A stretch of DNA of 64,000 nt from Devosia sp. (lineage in GTDB: Bacteria > Pseudomonadota > Alphaproteobacteria > Rhizobiales > Devosiaceae), in contig NZ_CP075529.1 in the NCBI RefSeq assembly GCF_025809055.1, forward strand, positions 3,459,501 to 3,523,500, in the 5' to 3' direction. Position numbers and translations under genes: made by a program. Positions 1-8,351 of this stretch are shown here, piece by piece. The notes below the pieces were generated by a model. It was not told the DNA's origin. It saw nothing but the letters and a program-made list of their open reading frames with translations, and ran no database searches. Numbering within the stretch: position 1 is the first letter of the stretch; each line of letters opens with the position of its first letter.

Positions 1-1
1 C

Positions 2-1405
2 CTGGTGATCGGCATCCTCCTGGTGTCCACCTTCGTGGTGTTTCTCAATGAAACCATCATGAGCGTGGCCATTCCCCACCTGATGAATGATCTCGGCGTG
101 GCCGCCAGTGCCGCTCAATGGCTGACCACGGCCTTCCTGTTGACCATGGCCGTTGTCATTCCGGTGACCGGTTTCCTGCTGCAGCGGCTCAATACCCGCC
201 CGATCTTCATGCTGGCCATGGCGATCTTCTCGCTTGGCACCCTGGTCTGCGCGCTGGCGCCGGGTCTCGAACTGCTCGTCGCCGGGCGCGTGGTCCAGGC
301 CGTCGGCACCGCCATCATGATGCCGCTCCTGATGACTACGGTCATGACCCTTGTTCCCCCAGAGGGCCGCGGCAAGACCATGGGCAATATTTCCATCGTC
401 ATGTCAGTGGCGCCGGCCATCGGGCCGACCATTGGCGGGTTCATCCTCGCACATTTCGACTGGCGCTTCATGTTCTACTTCACCCTGCCCATCGCCATTG
501 GCGCGCTGGTGCTGGGCGCCTCGCGCATCCGCAATGTGTCCACGCCCCGCTATGCGCCGCTCGATATCCTGTCGGTGATCCTCTCCGCATTCGCCTTCGG
601 GGGCCTCGTCTATGGCCTTTCGAGCCTGGGCGAAGGCGCCGAGCATGGTTCGGCCATTCCGGCCTGGGTGCCGGTTCTGGTGGGTCTGGTTGCTATGGCG
701 GTGTTCATCTGGCGTCAGGTGAACCTGTCGCACCAGGACAAGGCCCTGCTCGATCTGCGCACCCTGCAGCACCGCAACTACACCTTCGCGCTCGTCGTCA
801 TGGCCATCGCCATGGTTGCCTTGCTCGGCAGCTCGATCCTGCTGCCGATCTATACGCAGAACGTGCTGGGTCTCGATACGCTGCAGACCGGCATGATCCT
901 GCTTCCCGGCGGCCTGCTGATGGGCCTGATGGGCCCCATCGTCGGCCGGCTCTATGACCGCGTCGGCCCGCAGCCGTTGCTGGTTCCCGGCGTCATCCTT
1001 GTATCGCTGGTAATGTGGTCCCTGACCTTGGTCAGCCAATACACCCCGATCTGGGCGGTGGTCGCCGGACACATAACCCTGAGCTTCGGCCTGGCGTTGA
1101 CCTTCACGCCGCTTTTCACCGCCTCCATGGGGTCGGTGCCCATGCCGCTCTATTCCCATGCGAGCGCCATCCTGGGTTCGGTCCAGCAGGTCGCCGGCGC
1201 GGCGGGCATTGCCCTGTTCGTGGCGGTCATGAGCCTGCGCACCGCCGCCGCAGCCAGCGAGGGGCTGACCGGTGTCGATGCCCTGGCGGCCGGTATCCGC
1301 TCCGGCTTCCTGTGCGGCGCCATCATTTCGGTGCTGATGGTGATTGCCGCCATGTTCGTGCGCAAGCCCGAGGCGGCGCCCGGCGGCATGCCAGCCGGGC
1401 ACTGA
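2..1405 (+). CDS. DHA2-family MFS drug exporter (5' end outside window)
   Basis: This is an inner-membrane proton-driven exporter of the EmrB/QacA (DHA2, 14-helix) group. The frame is already open at the window edge and the first visible residues lie inside helix 1 (FLNETIMSVAIPHL is the usual D/N-x-T-I-x-x-V-A-x-P motif of the family). The true start is therefore probably a few dozen bases upstream. About 467 residues are visible with repeated hydrophobic segments, and the central loop near residue 170-200 is short. The substrate cannot be told from sequence. It ends in a clear terminator, so it is probably the last gene of its transcript. Confidence 0.9.
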   Translation: MVIGILLVSTFVVFLNETIMSVAIPHLMNDLGVAASAAQWLTTAFLLTMAVVIPVTGFLLQRLNTRPIFMLAMAIFSLGTLVCALAPGLELLVAGRVVQAVGTAIMMPLLMTTVMTLVPPEGRGKTMGNISIVMSVAPAIGPTIGGFILAHFDWRFMFYFTLPIAIGALVLGASRIRNVSTPRYAPLDILSVILSAFAFGGLVYGLSSLGEGAEHGSAIPAWVPVLVGLVAMAVFIWRQVNLSHQDKALLDLRTLQHRNYTFALVVMAIAMVALLGSSILLPIYTQNVLGLDTLQTGMILLPGGLLMGLMGPIVGRLYDRVGPQPLLVPGVILVSLVMWSLTLVSQYTPIWAVVAGHITLSFGLALTFTPLFTASMGSVPMPLYSHASAILGSVQQVAGAAGIALFVAVMSLRTAAAASEGLTGVDALAAGIRSGFLCGAIISVLMVIAAMFVRKPEAAPGGMPAGH

Positions 1406-1425
1406 CAGTCCGCAACCAAACGGAA

Positions 1426-1450
1426 AGCGCCGGAGCAATCCGGCGCTTTT
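1426..1450 (+). terminator. Rho-independent terminator after the MFS exporter
   Basis: A perfect 9-bp stem (AGCGCCGGA / TCCGGCGCT) with a GCAA loop is followed by TTTT. It starts about 20 bases after the exporter stop codon. Confidence 0.85.
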
Positions 1451-1588
1451 CTCGTTTTGGGACCCCTTGCGCGCGTTTTTTCCGCCCGCGGTTAATGACT
1501 ATTTACCTTTTCCGGCAATGTGATCAGCGGGGAAAGGTCTTGGATACGCAATGCCTTCACCGTGGCCGCACCAGCCGTGAGGACTGCT

Positions 1589-3361
1589 ATGCCAAATCTT
1601 GTTGAACTGACCTTCCGCCGCACCTGGGACCGGCTTTCGCTCGGCGAACAGGTTGCCATCGTTGCCACGCTTCTGTGTCTGGTGCTGGTCGGCGCTATGA
1701 CGCTGGTGACCGCGCAGGTGGGATCCGAACAGGCGCGATTGCGCGCCGAAGCGGGCATGGTCAGCCTCGCGCATGGCATGTCCGACAGGCTCGAGGCGCG
1801 GATGGGCGAGCGTTATCGCGAGATCGCCAATATCGCTGCCATGTCCCCGCTCGCGCCCATCTGGGAGAGCACCCCGGGCGATATTCGCGGGCTGCTCGAA
1901 CAATTGGCGGAAAGCGACAGCGATTACACCTGGATCGGGTTTGCCGGTGCCGATGGCACCGTCATTGCCGCGACCGGCGGCATGCTCGAAGGCGCTTCGG
2001 TGGCCGAGCGGCCCTGGTTTGTGGCCGGTCTTTCAGGTCCCACGGTCCAGGATGTTCACGAGGCCAAACTCCTGGCCGGCCTGCTCGAACCTCTGGCATC
2101 GGGCGAGCCGATCCGCTTCGTCGACGTCGCCGCTCCGGTGCGCGACGCGACCGGGCAGGTCATCGGCGTGCTCGGCGCCCACATGAGCTGGGAATGGGCC
2201 GCGCGGATGCGCAACAACCTGGTGGGTTTCTCCGGTAGCCAGCAGGGCTCGGACGTCTGGGTTCTCGACCGCGACGGCAAGGCCCTCTTGGGCACGGATT
2301 ACGGCACGCAGGTGCTGACGCCAGAGCAGGTCGCGTCGGTCCAAGGTGCTGGTCAGGCGACCGTCACGGATACGGCACAAGGTGATCTGGTCGGCATCGT
2401 TTCCAGCCATGCCGAGGCCAACGACTATCCGGGCCTTGGATGGATGGTTCTGGCCCGCCGCCCCATTGCCCTGGCCATGGCGCCGGCCAACCAGCTGACC
2501 ATGACCATCGCCCTGATCGGCCTCGGCTGTGCCAGCCTTGGCGTATTGGGCGCCATCGCCATGGGACGGCGGCTGACCCGCCCCTTCACCGACCTGGCCG
2601 ACAGCATTGACAGCATTGGCCGCGAACCGGGGGCCAGCATGGTGGTGCGCCGGCATTCGTCCCGCGACGTTTACCAGCTGTCGCTTGCCGTCCGCTCGCT
2701 GCTGCGCCGTCTGGGCGTGGCCGAGACCGCCCAGGAGGCGGCCGGCCGCGAGGCCGAGCTGGCGCGCCAGCAACTGGCCGAAAAGACCCAGCGCATGGGT
2801 GAAGACCTCAATGCCCTGCAGGTCCTGGCCGATACCGATCCCCTGACGGGCCTGCTCAATCGCCGGGCCTTCAAGGTCTTCGGCACCGACGCCATCAACT
2901 ATTTCCGCCGCCACCGCCGCGACGTTGGCGTGCTGGTTATCGACATCGACTATTTCAAGCGCGTCAACGACACCTTTGGCCATGCCAGGGGCGATGACGT
3001 CATTCGCGCCGTGGGCCGCGCCATCGAGGCCGAGGCGCGGACCATCGACAAGGTCGCCCGCTTCGGCGGCGAGGAATTCGTGGTGCTGATGCGCGAAACC
3101 GAGCTCGACGGCCCCGCCATCCTGGGCGAGCGCATCCGCTCGGTCATTGCCGGTAGCCTGATTGGCGACGATGACCATGATCCCATCCACGTCACCGTAT
3201 CGGTCGGCGCCGCCCTGGCCATCGATGATGACCGCGATATCGACGACGTCATCGAGCGCGCCGATGAGGCCCTCTATGAGGCCAAATCCAGGGGCCGGGA
3301 TTGCGTGGTCGTCGCCGGTGCCGAAGGCGAAGTCACCGAAGTGGTCGACCAGGCTGCCTAG
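1589..3361 (+). CDS. Membrane-bound diguanylate cyclase with periplasmic sensor domain
   Basis: It makes cyclic di-GMP from two GTP in response to an external signal. About 590 residues: a first membrane helix near residues 17-42, a roughly 250-residue periplasmic part that looks like a double-Cache sensor, a second helix near 303-326, a HAMP-like linker with coiled coil, and a C-terminal GGDEF domain. The active-site motif is GGEEF (about residue 493), and RTID five residues before it is an intact product-inhibition I-site. An upstream in-frame GTG at 1520 exists, but the ATG at 1589 has a TGAGGA ribosome site at good spacing and starts just before the hydrophobic helix. It is monocistronic here. 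Confidence 0.9.
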   Translation: MPNLVELTFRRTWDRLSLGEQVAIVATLLCLVLVGAMTLVTAQVGSEQARLRAEAGMVSLAHGMSDRLEARMGERYREIANIAAMSPLAPIWESTPGDIRGLLEQLAESDSDYTWIGFAGADGTVIAATGGMLEGASVAERPWFVAGLSGPTVQDVHEAKLLAGLLEPLASGEPIRFVDVAAPVRDATGQVIGVLGAHMSWEWAARMRNNLVGFSGSQQGSDVWVLDRDGKALLGTDYGTQVLTPEQVASVQGAGQATVTDTAQGDLVGIVSSHAEANDYPGLGWMVLARRPIALAMAPANQLTMTIALIGLGCASLGVLGAIAMGRRLTRPFTDLADSIDSIGREPGASMVVRRHSSRDVYQLSLAVRSLLRRLGVAETAQEAAGREAELARQQLAEKTQRMGEDLNALQVLADTDPLTGLLNRRAFKVFGTDAINYFRRHRRDVGVLVIDIDYFKRVNDTFGHARGDDVIRAVGRAIEAEARTIDKVARFGGEEFVVLMRETELDGPAILGERIRSVIAGSLIGDDDHDPIHVTVSVGAALAIDDDRDIDDVIERADEALYEAKSRGRDCVVVAGAEGEVTEVVDQAA

Positions 3362-3399
3362 CGTGGCTCACCGATGCAGTGATCCGTCGGCCAAAGCCA

Positions 3400-3485
3400 A
3401 CCCCCTTCACCTCCCCCTTGAAGGGGGAGGTAGCGCCGCTCGGCCCATAGGGCCGTAGCAGAGCTAGGTGGGGGTGTTTCGGCCC
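3400..3485. repeat. Interspersed palindromic repeat, family A copy 1
   Basis: The core hairpin is CCTCCCCCTT-GA-A-GGGGGAGG, followed by a GGCCC/GGGCC hairpin and the tail CTAGGTGGGGGTGTTTC. The same layout recurs near 11541 and, shortened, near 16268. It fills the space between the convergent diguanylate cyclase and moaB genes. Confidence 0.8.
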
Positions 3486-3531
3486 CAGGATCAGTATAAT
3501 CTGTTTTCAAGCACTCGCACTGCGAAGTGAC

Positions 3532-4068
3532 TTAGCGCTCACTCAATCTCGGCATGAGCTCGACGAAATTGCAGGGCTTGTGCCGGTAGTCGAGCTGATG
3601 GGTCAGGATGCCTTCCCAGGCGTCCCGGCAGGCGCCGCGCGAGCCGGGCAGGCAGAACACGAATGTGGTTCCGATCAGCCCGGCCGTGGCCCGCGACTGC
3701 AGCGAAGACGTTCCCACCGTCGTCGCCGAATACTGGTGGAACAACACTGAAAAGCCTTCCATGCGCTTGTCGAACAAGGGCTCGATGGCTTCCGGCGTCA
3801 CATCGCGGCCGGAAAAGCCGGTGCCGCCGGTGGTGAGAATGACGTCGACTGCCGGGTTGGCGACATAGGCCTGAACGGCGGCACGGATGAGCTGGATGTC
3901 ATCGCGCACCACCTGCCGCTCGAAACAGAGGTGACCATCGGCCTCGAGCAGCGACCGCAGCAGGGCGCCCCCGGTGTCCGTTTCCATCGTGCGCGTGTCC
4001 GACACGGCGATGACGGCAATCGAGAGCGGCTTGAACGCCCGATCCTCAAACCGGCTTGTCTTGAACAT
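3532..4068 (-). CDS. moaB: Molybdenum cofactor biosynthesis protein B
   Basis: MoaB/Mog-family protein of 178 residues, acting in the cytoplasm in the molybdopterin step of molybdenum cofactor synthesis. The MoCF-binding fold is shown by VILTTGGTGFSGRDVTPEA (about residues 75-95) and by PGSRGACRDAWEGIL near the C-terminus, both usual for the MoaB group. The start overlaps the end of the upstream MFS gene by 23 bases on the same strand, so the two are probably co-transcribed and translationally coupled. No other mo-genes are in the window. Confidence 0.92.
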   Translation of the reverse strand: MFKTSRFEDRAFKPLSIAVIAVSDTRTMETDTGGALLRSLLEADGHLCFERQVVRDDIQLIRAAVQAYVANPAVDVILTTGGTGFSGRDVTPEAIEPLFDKRMEGFSVLFHQYSATTVGTSSLQSRATAGLIGTTFVFCLPGSRGACRDAWEGILTHQLDYRHKPCNFVELMPRLSER

Positions 4069-5371
4069 CGTTATTGGGCTCCACCGTCTCGATCAGTTCA
4101 TCGGGCACAGCCGCTTCGCGGTGCACCGGCATGTCGTCCTCATCGCTTTCGCCGCGTGGGTCAAGCGCAAAGGTTTCGGGCGTGACCTGGCGATCGCTCA
4201 TCGGCTGGAACGGGGCCCTTTCATTGGCGTCGACGCTGTTGCGCACCCGCATGCGCAGGTAGGCCGCCCCGGCAAGGGCGCCATGGAATGTGGTTGTGAC
4301 CACGAACAGGCCCACCGGATTCCAGGCCCCCATGATCAGCGAGGCGACGGCCGGGCCGATGGCCAGGCCGACACCGCAGATCATCAGCATGCCGCCGGCG
4401 ATCTTGGCGAATTCGCCGTCCTTGGCAAAGTCGTTGGCATGGGCCACGGCCACCGCATAGATGGGATTGGCGGCAAATCCATAGGCGGCAAACAGCACAT
4501 ACATGCCCCAGCCAGCCTCGGGATTGATTACCACCATCAGCGCGCCGATGATGGCCGCAAAGCCCGCCAGCCCGATCAGTACCAGCCGCCGGTCGATCCG
4601 GTCGGAGAGGCGCCCGAAGGGCACCTGCGCCACCGCACCGAGAATGGCGGCGAGCGCGAAGAGCAGGGCAATGCCGCTGGCATCGAGGCCGCGCTCATAG
4701 CCATAGACCGGCGCCAAAGTGCCGAAGGCGCCATTGGCCATGCCGACTGAAAACGAGGCGATCGCAGCAATGGGCGAGGTTCGATAGAGCAGTCCAATGT
4801 CGATCTTGGCCGATTGCAGCGGCTTGGGCTGTGGGCTCGATGTCAGGGCCGTTGGCAGGACCGCGCAGATAAAGCTGATGGCACCGATCACAAACGGCAG
4901 GTAGCCCGCCGTTCCCGTCACCGACATGGCGATCTGGCCGATGGTCGAGGCCGCCATGTTGATGGTGACATAGATCGAAAAGATCGTGCCACGGCTCTTG
5001 TTTTCGGCCACCTCGTTGAGCCAGCTCTCCACGATCATCGCCGCCCCGGCGAAGCAGAAGCCAGACAGCGCGCGCAGCACGATCCAGCTCACATCGTTGA
5101 TCCAGAGCAGGTTGAGCAGAATGGTGATCGTGCCGATTGCGGCCATGACCGAGAAGGCCCGGATATGGCCGACCTTGCGCACCACCAGCGGCACGAACAG
5201 CGAGCCGGCCACGAAGCCGATCGACCATCCGGTGCCGATGAGGCCCAGCGCAACAAGGGAGAAACCCTCCTCGGCGCCGCGAACGGAAAGCAGCAGGCCT
5301 TGCAGCCCGCCGCCGAACATCAACAGCGCGGAGCCGAGAAACAGGGCATAAATTTTGATGACGGAAGCCAT
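4046..5371 (-). CDS. MFS transporter, YcaD/UMF2-like
   Basis: Major facilitator protein of 441 residues with about 12 hydrophobic segments and a hydrophilic acidic C-terminal tail of about 60 residues (GESDEDDMPVHREAAVPDEL). The N-terminus KIYALFLGSALLMFGGGLQG and the sparse charged loops are those of the YcaD-like group of uncharacterised importers/exporters. It overlaps moaB downstream by 23 bases, so the two form one transcript. A link between them in function is not evident. The substrate is unknown. Confidence 0.85.
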   Translation of the reverse strand: MASVIKIYALFLGSALLMFGGGLQGLLLSVRGAEEGFSLVALGLIGTGWSIGFVAGSLFVPLVVRKVGHIRAFSVMAAIGTITILLNLLWINDVSWIVLRALSGFCFAGAAMIVESWLNEVAENKSRGTIFSIYVTINMAASTIGQIAMSVTGTAGYLPFVIGAISFICAVLPTALTSSPQPKPLQSAKIDIGLLYRTSPIAAIASFSVGMANGAFGTLAPVYGYERGLDASGIALLFALAAILGAVAQVPFGRLSDRIDRRLVLIGLAGFAAIIGALMVVINPEAGWGMYVLFAAYGFAANPIYAVAVAHANDFAKDGEFAKIAGGMLMICGVGLAIGPAVASLIMGAWNPVGLFVVTTTFHGALAGAAYLRMRVRNSVDANERAPFQPMSDRQVTPETFALDPRGESDEDDMPVHREAAVPDELIETVEPNNDVQDKPV

Positions 5372-5652
5372 GACGCGATGCGGCCTTCGTTGTGGTCGTC
5401 GGAACGTTGCAAATCACTCGAACGCGACCATAGCGTGACCAGTTGCGAAGGGGAGCCCAGAAATCTCTCTGATGAGCGGATTAGGCATGTTCATGCCGCG
5501 GCGAAATGCGCGCGCTGAAAGACCTCATGGTGAGCCTGTCGAACCACGAGGTCGGGCACGCCGAAATCTGAATGGTCAAACGTCACCCTGCTGAGGTGGG
5601 GGGATAAGGCTTGTCGGCCGTTCGCCAGAGAAGGCCCCATGCGAACATACTG
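5372..5652. other. Intergenic stretch with palindromic repeat (family B copy 1)
   Basis: These 281 bases separate the start of the MFS gene from the end of the uracil-DNA glycosylase gene, both on the minus strand. A family B palindrome lies at 5521-5553, with arms GACCTCATGGTGAGCCTG and its near complement in GGTTCGACAGG form. Three more copies lie at 29588-29732. I see no gene or RNA here, and the promoter of the MFS gene should be in the left half. Confidence 0.6.
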
Positions 5653-6468
5653 TCAGCCGGGGCCCAGCCCGTCGATCTTCTGCTTGAGACTCAGCAGATC
5701 CCGCCAGGCCATCTGCTTTGCCGCCGGGTTGCGCAGCAAATAGGCCGGGTGAAGCGTCGGCAAAGCATCCACGTCATGATTGCCGATGCTGACCTTTTCC
5801 CACTTGCCGCGCATCTTGATGATGCCACTGCTGGTCTTGAAAACGGTCTGCATGGCCGGCCCGCCCAGCGTCATCACCAGTTTCGGCGCCACCAGTTCCA
5901 CCTGACGGTTGAGGAAGGGCAGGCAGATTTCCATTTCTTCTGGCGTCGGCGTCCGGTTGCCCGGCGGCCGCCAGGGCACGGTATTGACGATATAGACCGA
6001 GCTCCGGTCCAGCCCGATAGCGCCCAGCATCCGGTCGAGCAACTGTCCCGATCGGCCCACGAAGGGCTTGCCCTGACGATCTTCTTCGGCACCCGGTGCT
6101 TCCCCGATCAACATGATCCTGGCCTCGGGATTGCCGTCGGCGAACACCAGTTGCGTGGCGCGGAATTTGAGGCTGCAGCCCTCATAGCCCTCGAGAATGG
6201 TGCGCAACTGGTCCAGCGTCGCCGCCGAGGCAGCCAGTTTCCGCGCCTCGCCTGGGTCGCCTCCCATGGCACGACCGGCGGCCGGCGCCGCTGTCTGGCC
6301 CGGCTCCTGCATTGCCTTGGCGCGTTGGGGCAGGGTTGCCGGAGCCGGTGGTATCTGTGCGAACCGGTCGATCGGTTCTTCGCCCACGGCCAGGTCCACT
6401 CCGGCGGCCCGATACCAATCGAGCACCGAGAGCAGTTCGGCATTGTTGAGCTGACGATCTTGAGACAT
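5653..6468 (-). CDS. Uracil-DNA glycosylase, family 4-like
   Basis: DNA repair enzyme that removes uracil; 271 residues. Family motifs are GEAPGAEEDRQGKPFVGRSG (about residue 110), NTVPWRPPGNRTP, and LHPAYLLRNP near the C-terminus. The N-terminal 75 residues are a variable Pro/Ala-rich region. The frame is open further upstream, but the ATG at 6468 gives the natural N-terminus and avoids overlap with the divergent ETF-QO gene. Of the four cysteines that bind the 4Fe-4S cluster in family-4 enzymes, one position reads Trp (PWRPPGN) and the first of the CxxC pair is absent, so the cluster is probably lost. Related alphaproteobacterial proteins show the same motif. Confidence 0.85.
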   Translation of the reverse strand: MSQDRQLNNAELLSVLDWYRAAGVDLAVGEEPIDRFAQIPPAPATLPQRAKAMQEPGQTAAPAAGRAMGGDPGEARKLAASAATLDQLRTILEGYEGCSLKFRATQLVFADGNPEARIMLIGEAPGAEEDRQGKPFVGRSGQLLDRMLGAIGLDRSSVYIVNTVPWRPPGNRTPTPEEMEICLPFLNRQVELVAPKLVMTLGGPAMQTVFKTSSGIIKMRGKWEKVSIGNHDVDALPTLHPAYLLRNPAAKQMAWRDLLSLKQKIDGLGPG

Positions 6469-6535
6469 CGGGCCTGTTATGTCACACCGCGTTCGGTGCG
6501 GCCAGCCGCACACCTTGCCCCAAAGGATATTTCCC

Positions 6536-8188
6536 ATGGCCGAAGCCGGAAACCGCGAAACCCTCAGCACCGACGTTCTGATCGTCGGAGCGGGTCCGGC
6601 CGGTCTGTCGGCCGCCATCCGCCTCAAGCAACGCCATCCCGAACTCGCTGTAACCGTGGTCGAAAAGGCCGCCGAAGTTGGCGGGCACATCCTGTCCGGG
6701 GCCGTCATGGACCCGGCGGGGCTCGACGCCCTTATCCCCGACTGGCGCCTGAGGAACGCGCCGGTTGGTCCAGAGGTGACGCGCGATACCTATCACTACC
6801 TGACCAGGTCCGGCGATTTCGCCTTCCCGCACCTGCTTCTGCCGCCGCAGATGCGCACTGCCAACGGCGTCATTGTCAGCCTGGGCGATCTGGTGCGCTG
6901 GCTGGGCGAGGAAGCGGCGGGCCTTGGCGTCGACATCTTCCCCATGACCGCCGCCGTTGATGTGCTGCGCGATGGCGATGGTCCGGTGCGCGGCATCATC
7001 ACCGGCGATCTCGGCCTCGACCACGAAGGGGCGCCAAAGCCCGGTTTTGCCCAGGGTATTGCGCTTGAGGCCAAATACACGTTGATCGCTGAAGGCGCGC
7101 GCGGCTCGCTGGCCAAGGCGATCATCGGGGATTTCGGCCTCGACCGCGCCTCTGCGCCGCAGAAATACGGCCTCGGCATCAAGGAGGTTTGGGAAATACC
7201 CGCAGACCGTCACCAGCCGGGTCGCGTCGATCACTATCTGGGCTTCCCCCTGGATACGGCAACAGGCGGTGGTGGCTTCGCCTATCACGCCCAGGATCGC
7301 AAACTCTATCTCGGGCTCGTCGTGCATCTCGACTATGCCGATCCGACCCTGTCACCCTTCGGCGAATTTCAGCGCTTCAAGACCCATCGCTCCATTGCCC
7401 GCCTGCTCGATGGGGCGACCCGCATTTCCTATGGCGCCCGCGCCTTGACGGCCGGCGGCCTGCAGGCCGTGCCGCAACTGGCCTTTGCCGGTGGCGGTCT
7501 CATCGGCTGCGCCGCCGGGTTCATGAACGCCCCGCGCCTCAAGGCCATTCACAATGCCATCCTGTCCGGCATTGGCGCGGCCGATGCGGTGGGTGCCGCC
7601 ATCGCCGAAGGTCGCCAGCACGATGTCATTGCCGACCTCGAACAGCGCGTCATGCAGACCGGCATCGAGCGCGAGCTGGCGGGCGTCCGGAACCTCAAGC
7701 CGCTCTGGGCCAGTTTCGGCACCCTGACTGGTGCCTTTCTCGGCGGCGTCGACATGTGGTGCCAGACAGTTCTGCGCTTTTCCCCCTTTGGAACCCTGCG
7801 CTGGAGCAAGTCCGACGCCGCTTCGCTCAGGCCCGTTTCGGCCGTCACTCCGCGCGATTATGCCCGCCCCGATGGCAAGACGACCTTCGACCGGGCCGCA
7901 TCGGTCTATCTGGCCAACCTGGCCCATGACGAAGATCAGCCGGTGCACCTGCGTCTTGCCGACCCGGCAGTGCCGGTGCGAGACAACCTGCCGAAATATG
8001 GCGAGCCCGCGCCACTCTATTGTCCGGCTGGTGTTTACGAGCTGGCCGAAGAGGGGGGTGCGCCGGTCTTTCGCATTCACGCCGCCAACTGCGTCCACTG
8101 CAAGACATGCGATATCAAGGACCCGGCGGGCAATATCACCTGGGTGCCGCCGGAAGGCGGCAGCGGCCCCAACTACAGCGGAATGTGA
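6536..8188 (+). CDS. Electron transfer flavoprotein-ubiquinone oxidoreductase
   Basis: Inner-membrane-associated enzyme (EC 1.5.5.1) that passes electrons from reduced ETF to ubiquinone, used in fatty acid and amino acid oxidation. About 550 residues. The N-terminal FAD site is VLIVGAGPAGLSAAIRL (residues about 13-29). The C-terminal 4Fe-4S ferredoxin-like part has CPAGVYE and NCVHCKTCDIKDP, ending in GGSGPNYSGM as in family members. An in-frame ATG at 6479 would add 19 residues, but 6536 follows an AAAGGA ribosome site. It is divergent from the uracil-DNA glycosylase, and the etfAB genes are not in the window. Confidence 0.96.
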   Translation: MAEAGNRETLSTDVLIVGAGPAGLSAAIRLKQRHPELAVTVVEKAAEVGGHILSGAVMDPAGLDALIPDWRLRNAPVGPEVTRDTYHYLTRSGDFAFPHLLLPPQMRTANGVIVSLGDLVRWLGEEAAGLGVDIFPMTAAVDVLRDGDGPVRGIITGDLGLDHEGAPKPGFAQGIALEAKYTLIAEGARGSLAKAIIGDFGLDRASAPQKYGLGIKEVWEIPADRHQPGRVDHYLGFPLDTATGGGGFAYHAQDRKLYLGLVVHLDYADPTLSPFGEFQRFKTHRSIARLLDGATRISYGARALTAGGLQAVPQLAFAGGGLIGCAAGFMNAPRLKAIHNAILSGIGAADAVGAAIAEGRQHDVIADLEQRVMQTGIERELAGVRNLKPLWASFGTLTGAFLGGVDMWCQTVLRFSPFGTLRWSKSDAASLRPVSAVTPRDYARPDGKTTFDRAASVYLANLAHDEDQPVHLRLADPAVPVRDNLPKYGEPAPLYCPAGVYELAEEGGAPVFRIHAANCVHCKTCDIKDPAGNITWVPPEGGSGPNYSGM

Positions 8189-8351
8189 AGCCGTCGGCGC
8201 CCGGCGGCCTTGCGGCTCAGCCGCAAAACGGACAAACATGACGCCAAATTGGCTGCGGTGACGTTTCGGCAAGGCCGCTTCTGTCATTCTGGTCCTGCAA
8301 ACAGGCATGTCCGCCATGCCGGCGCATGTGAATTTTAGGGAAACCGTCCGC

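Noticed and set aside
3486..3531. tRNA, IS element or attachment site at gene ends
   Set aside because: No target duplications, transposase remnants or tRNA fragments were seen; intergenic DNA is explained by short palindromic repeats.
5611..6960. 449-codon open frame across the uracil-DNA glycosylase and ETF-QO start
   Set aside because: Composition is that of a shadow frame (Arg, His, Pro, Gly), and it crosses a clear divergent promoter.
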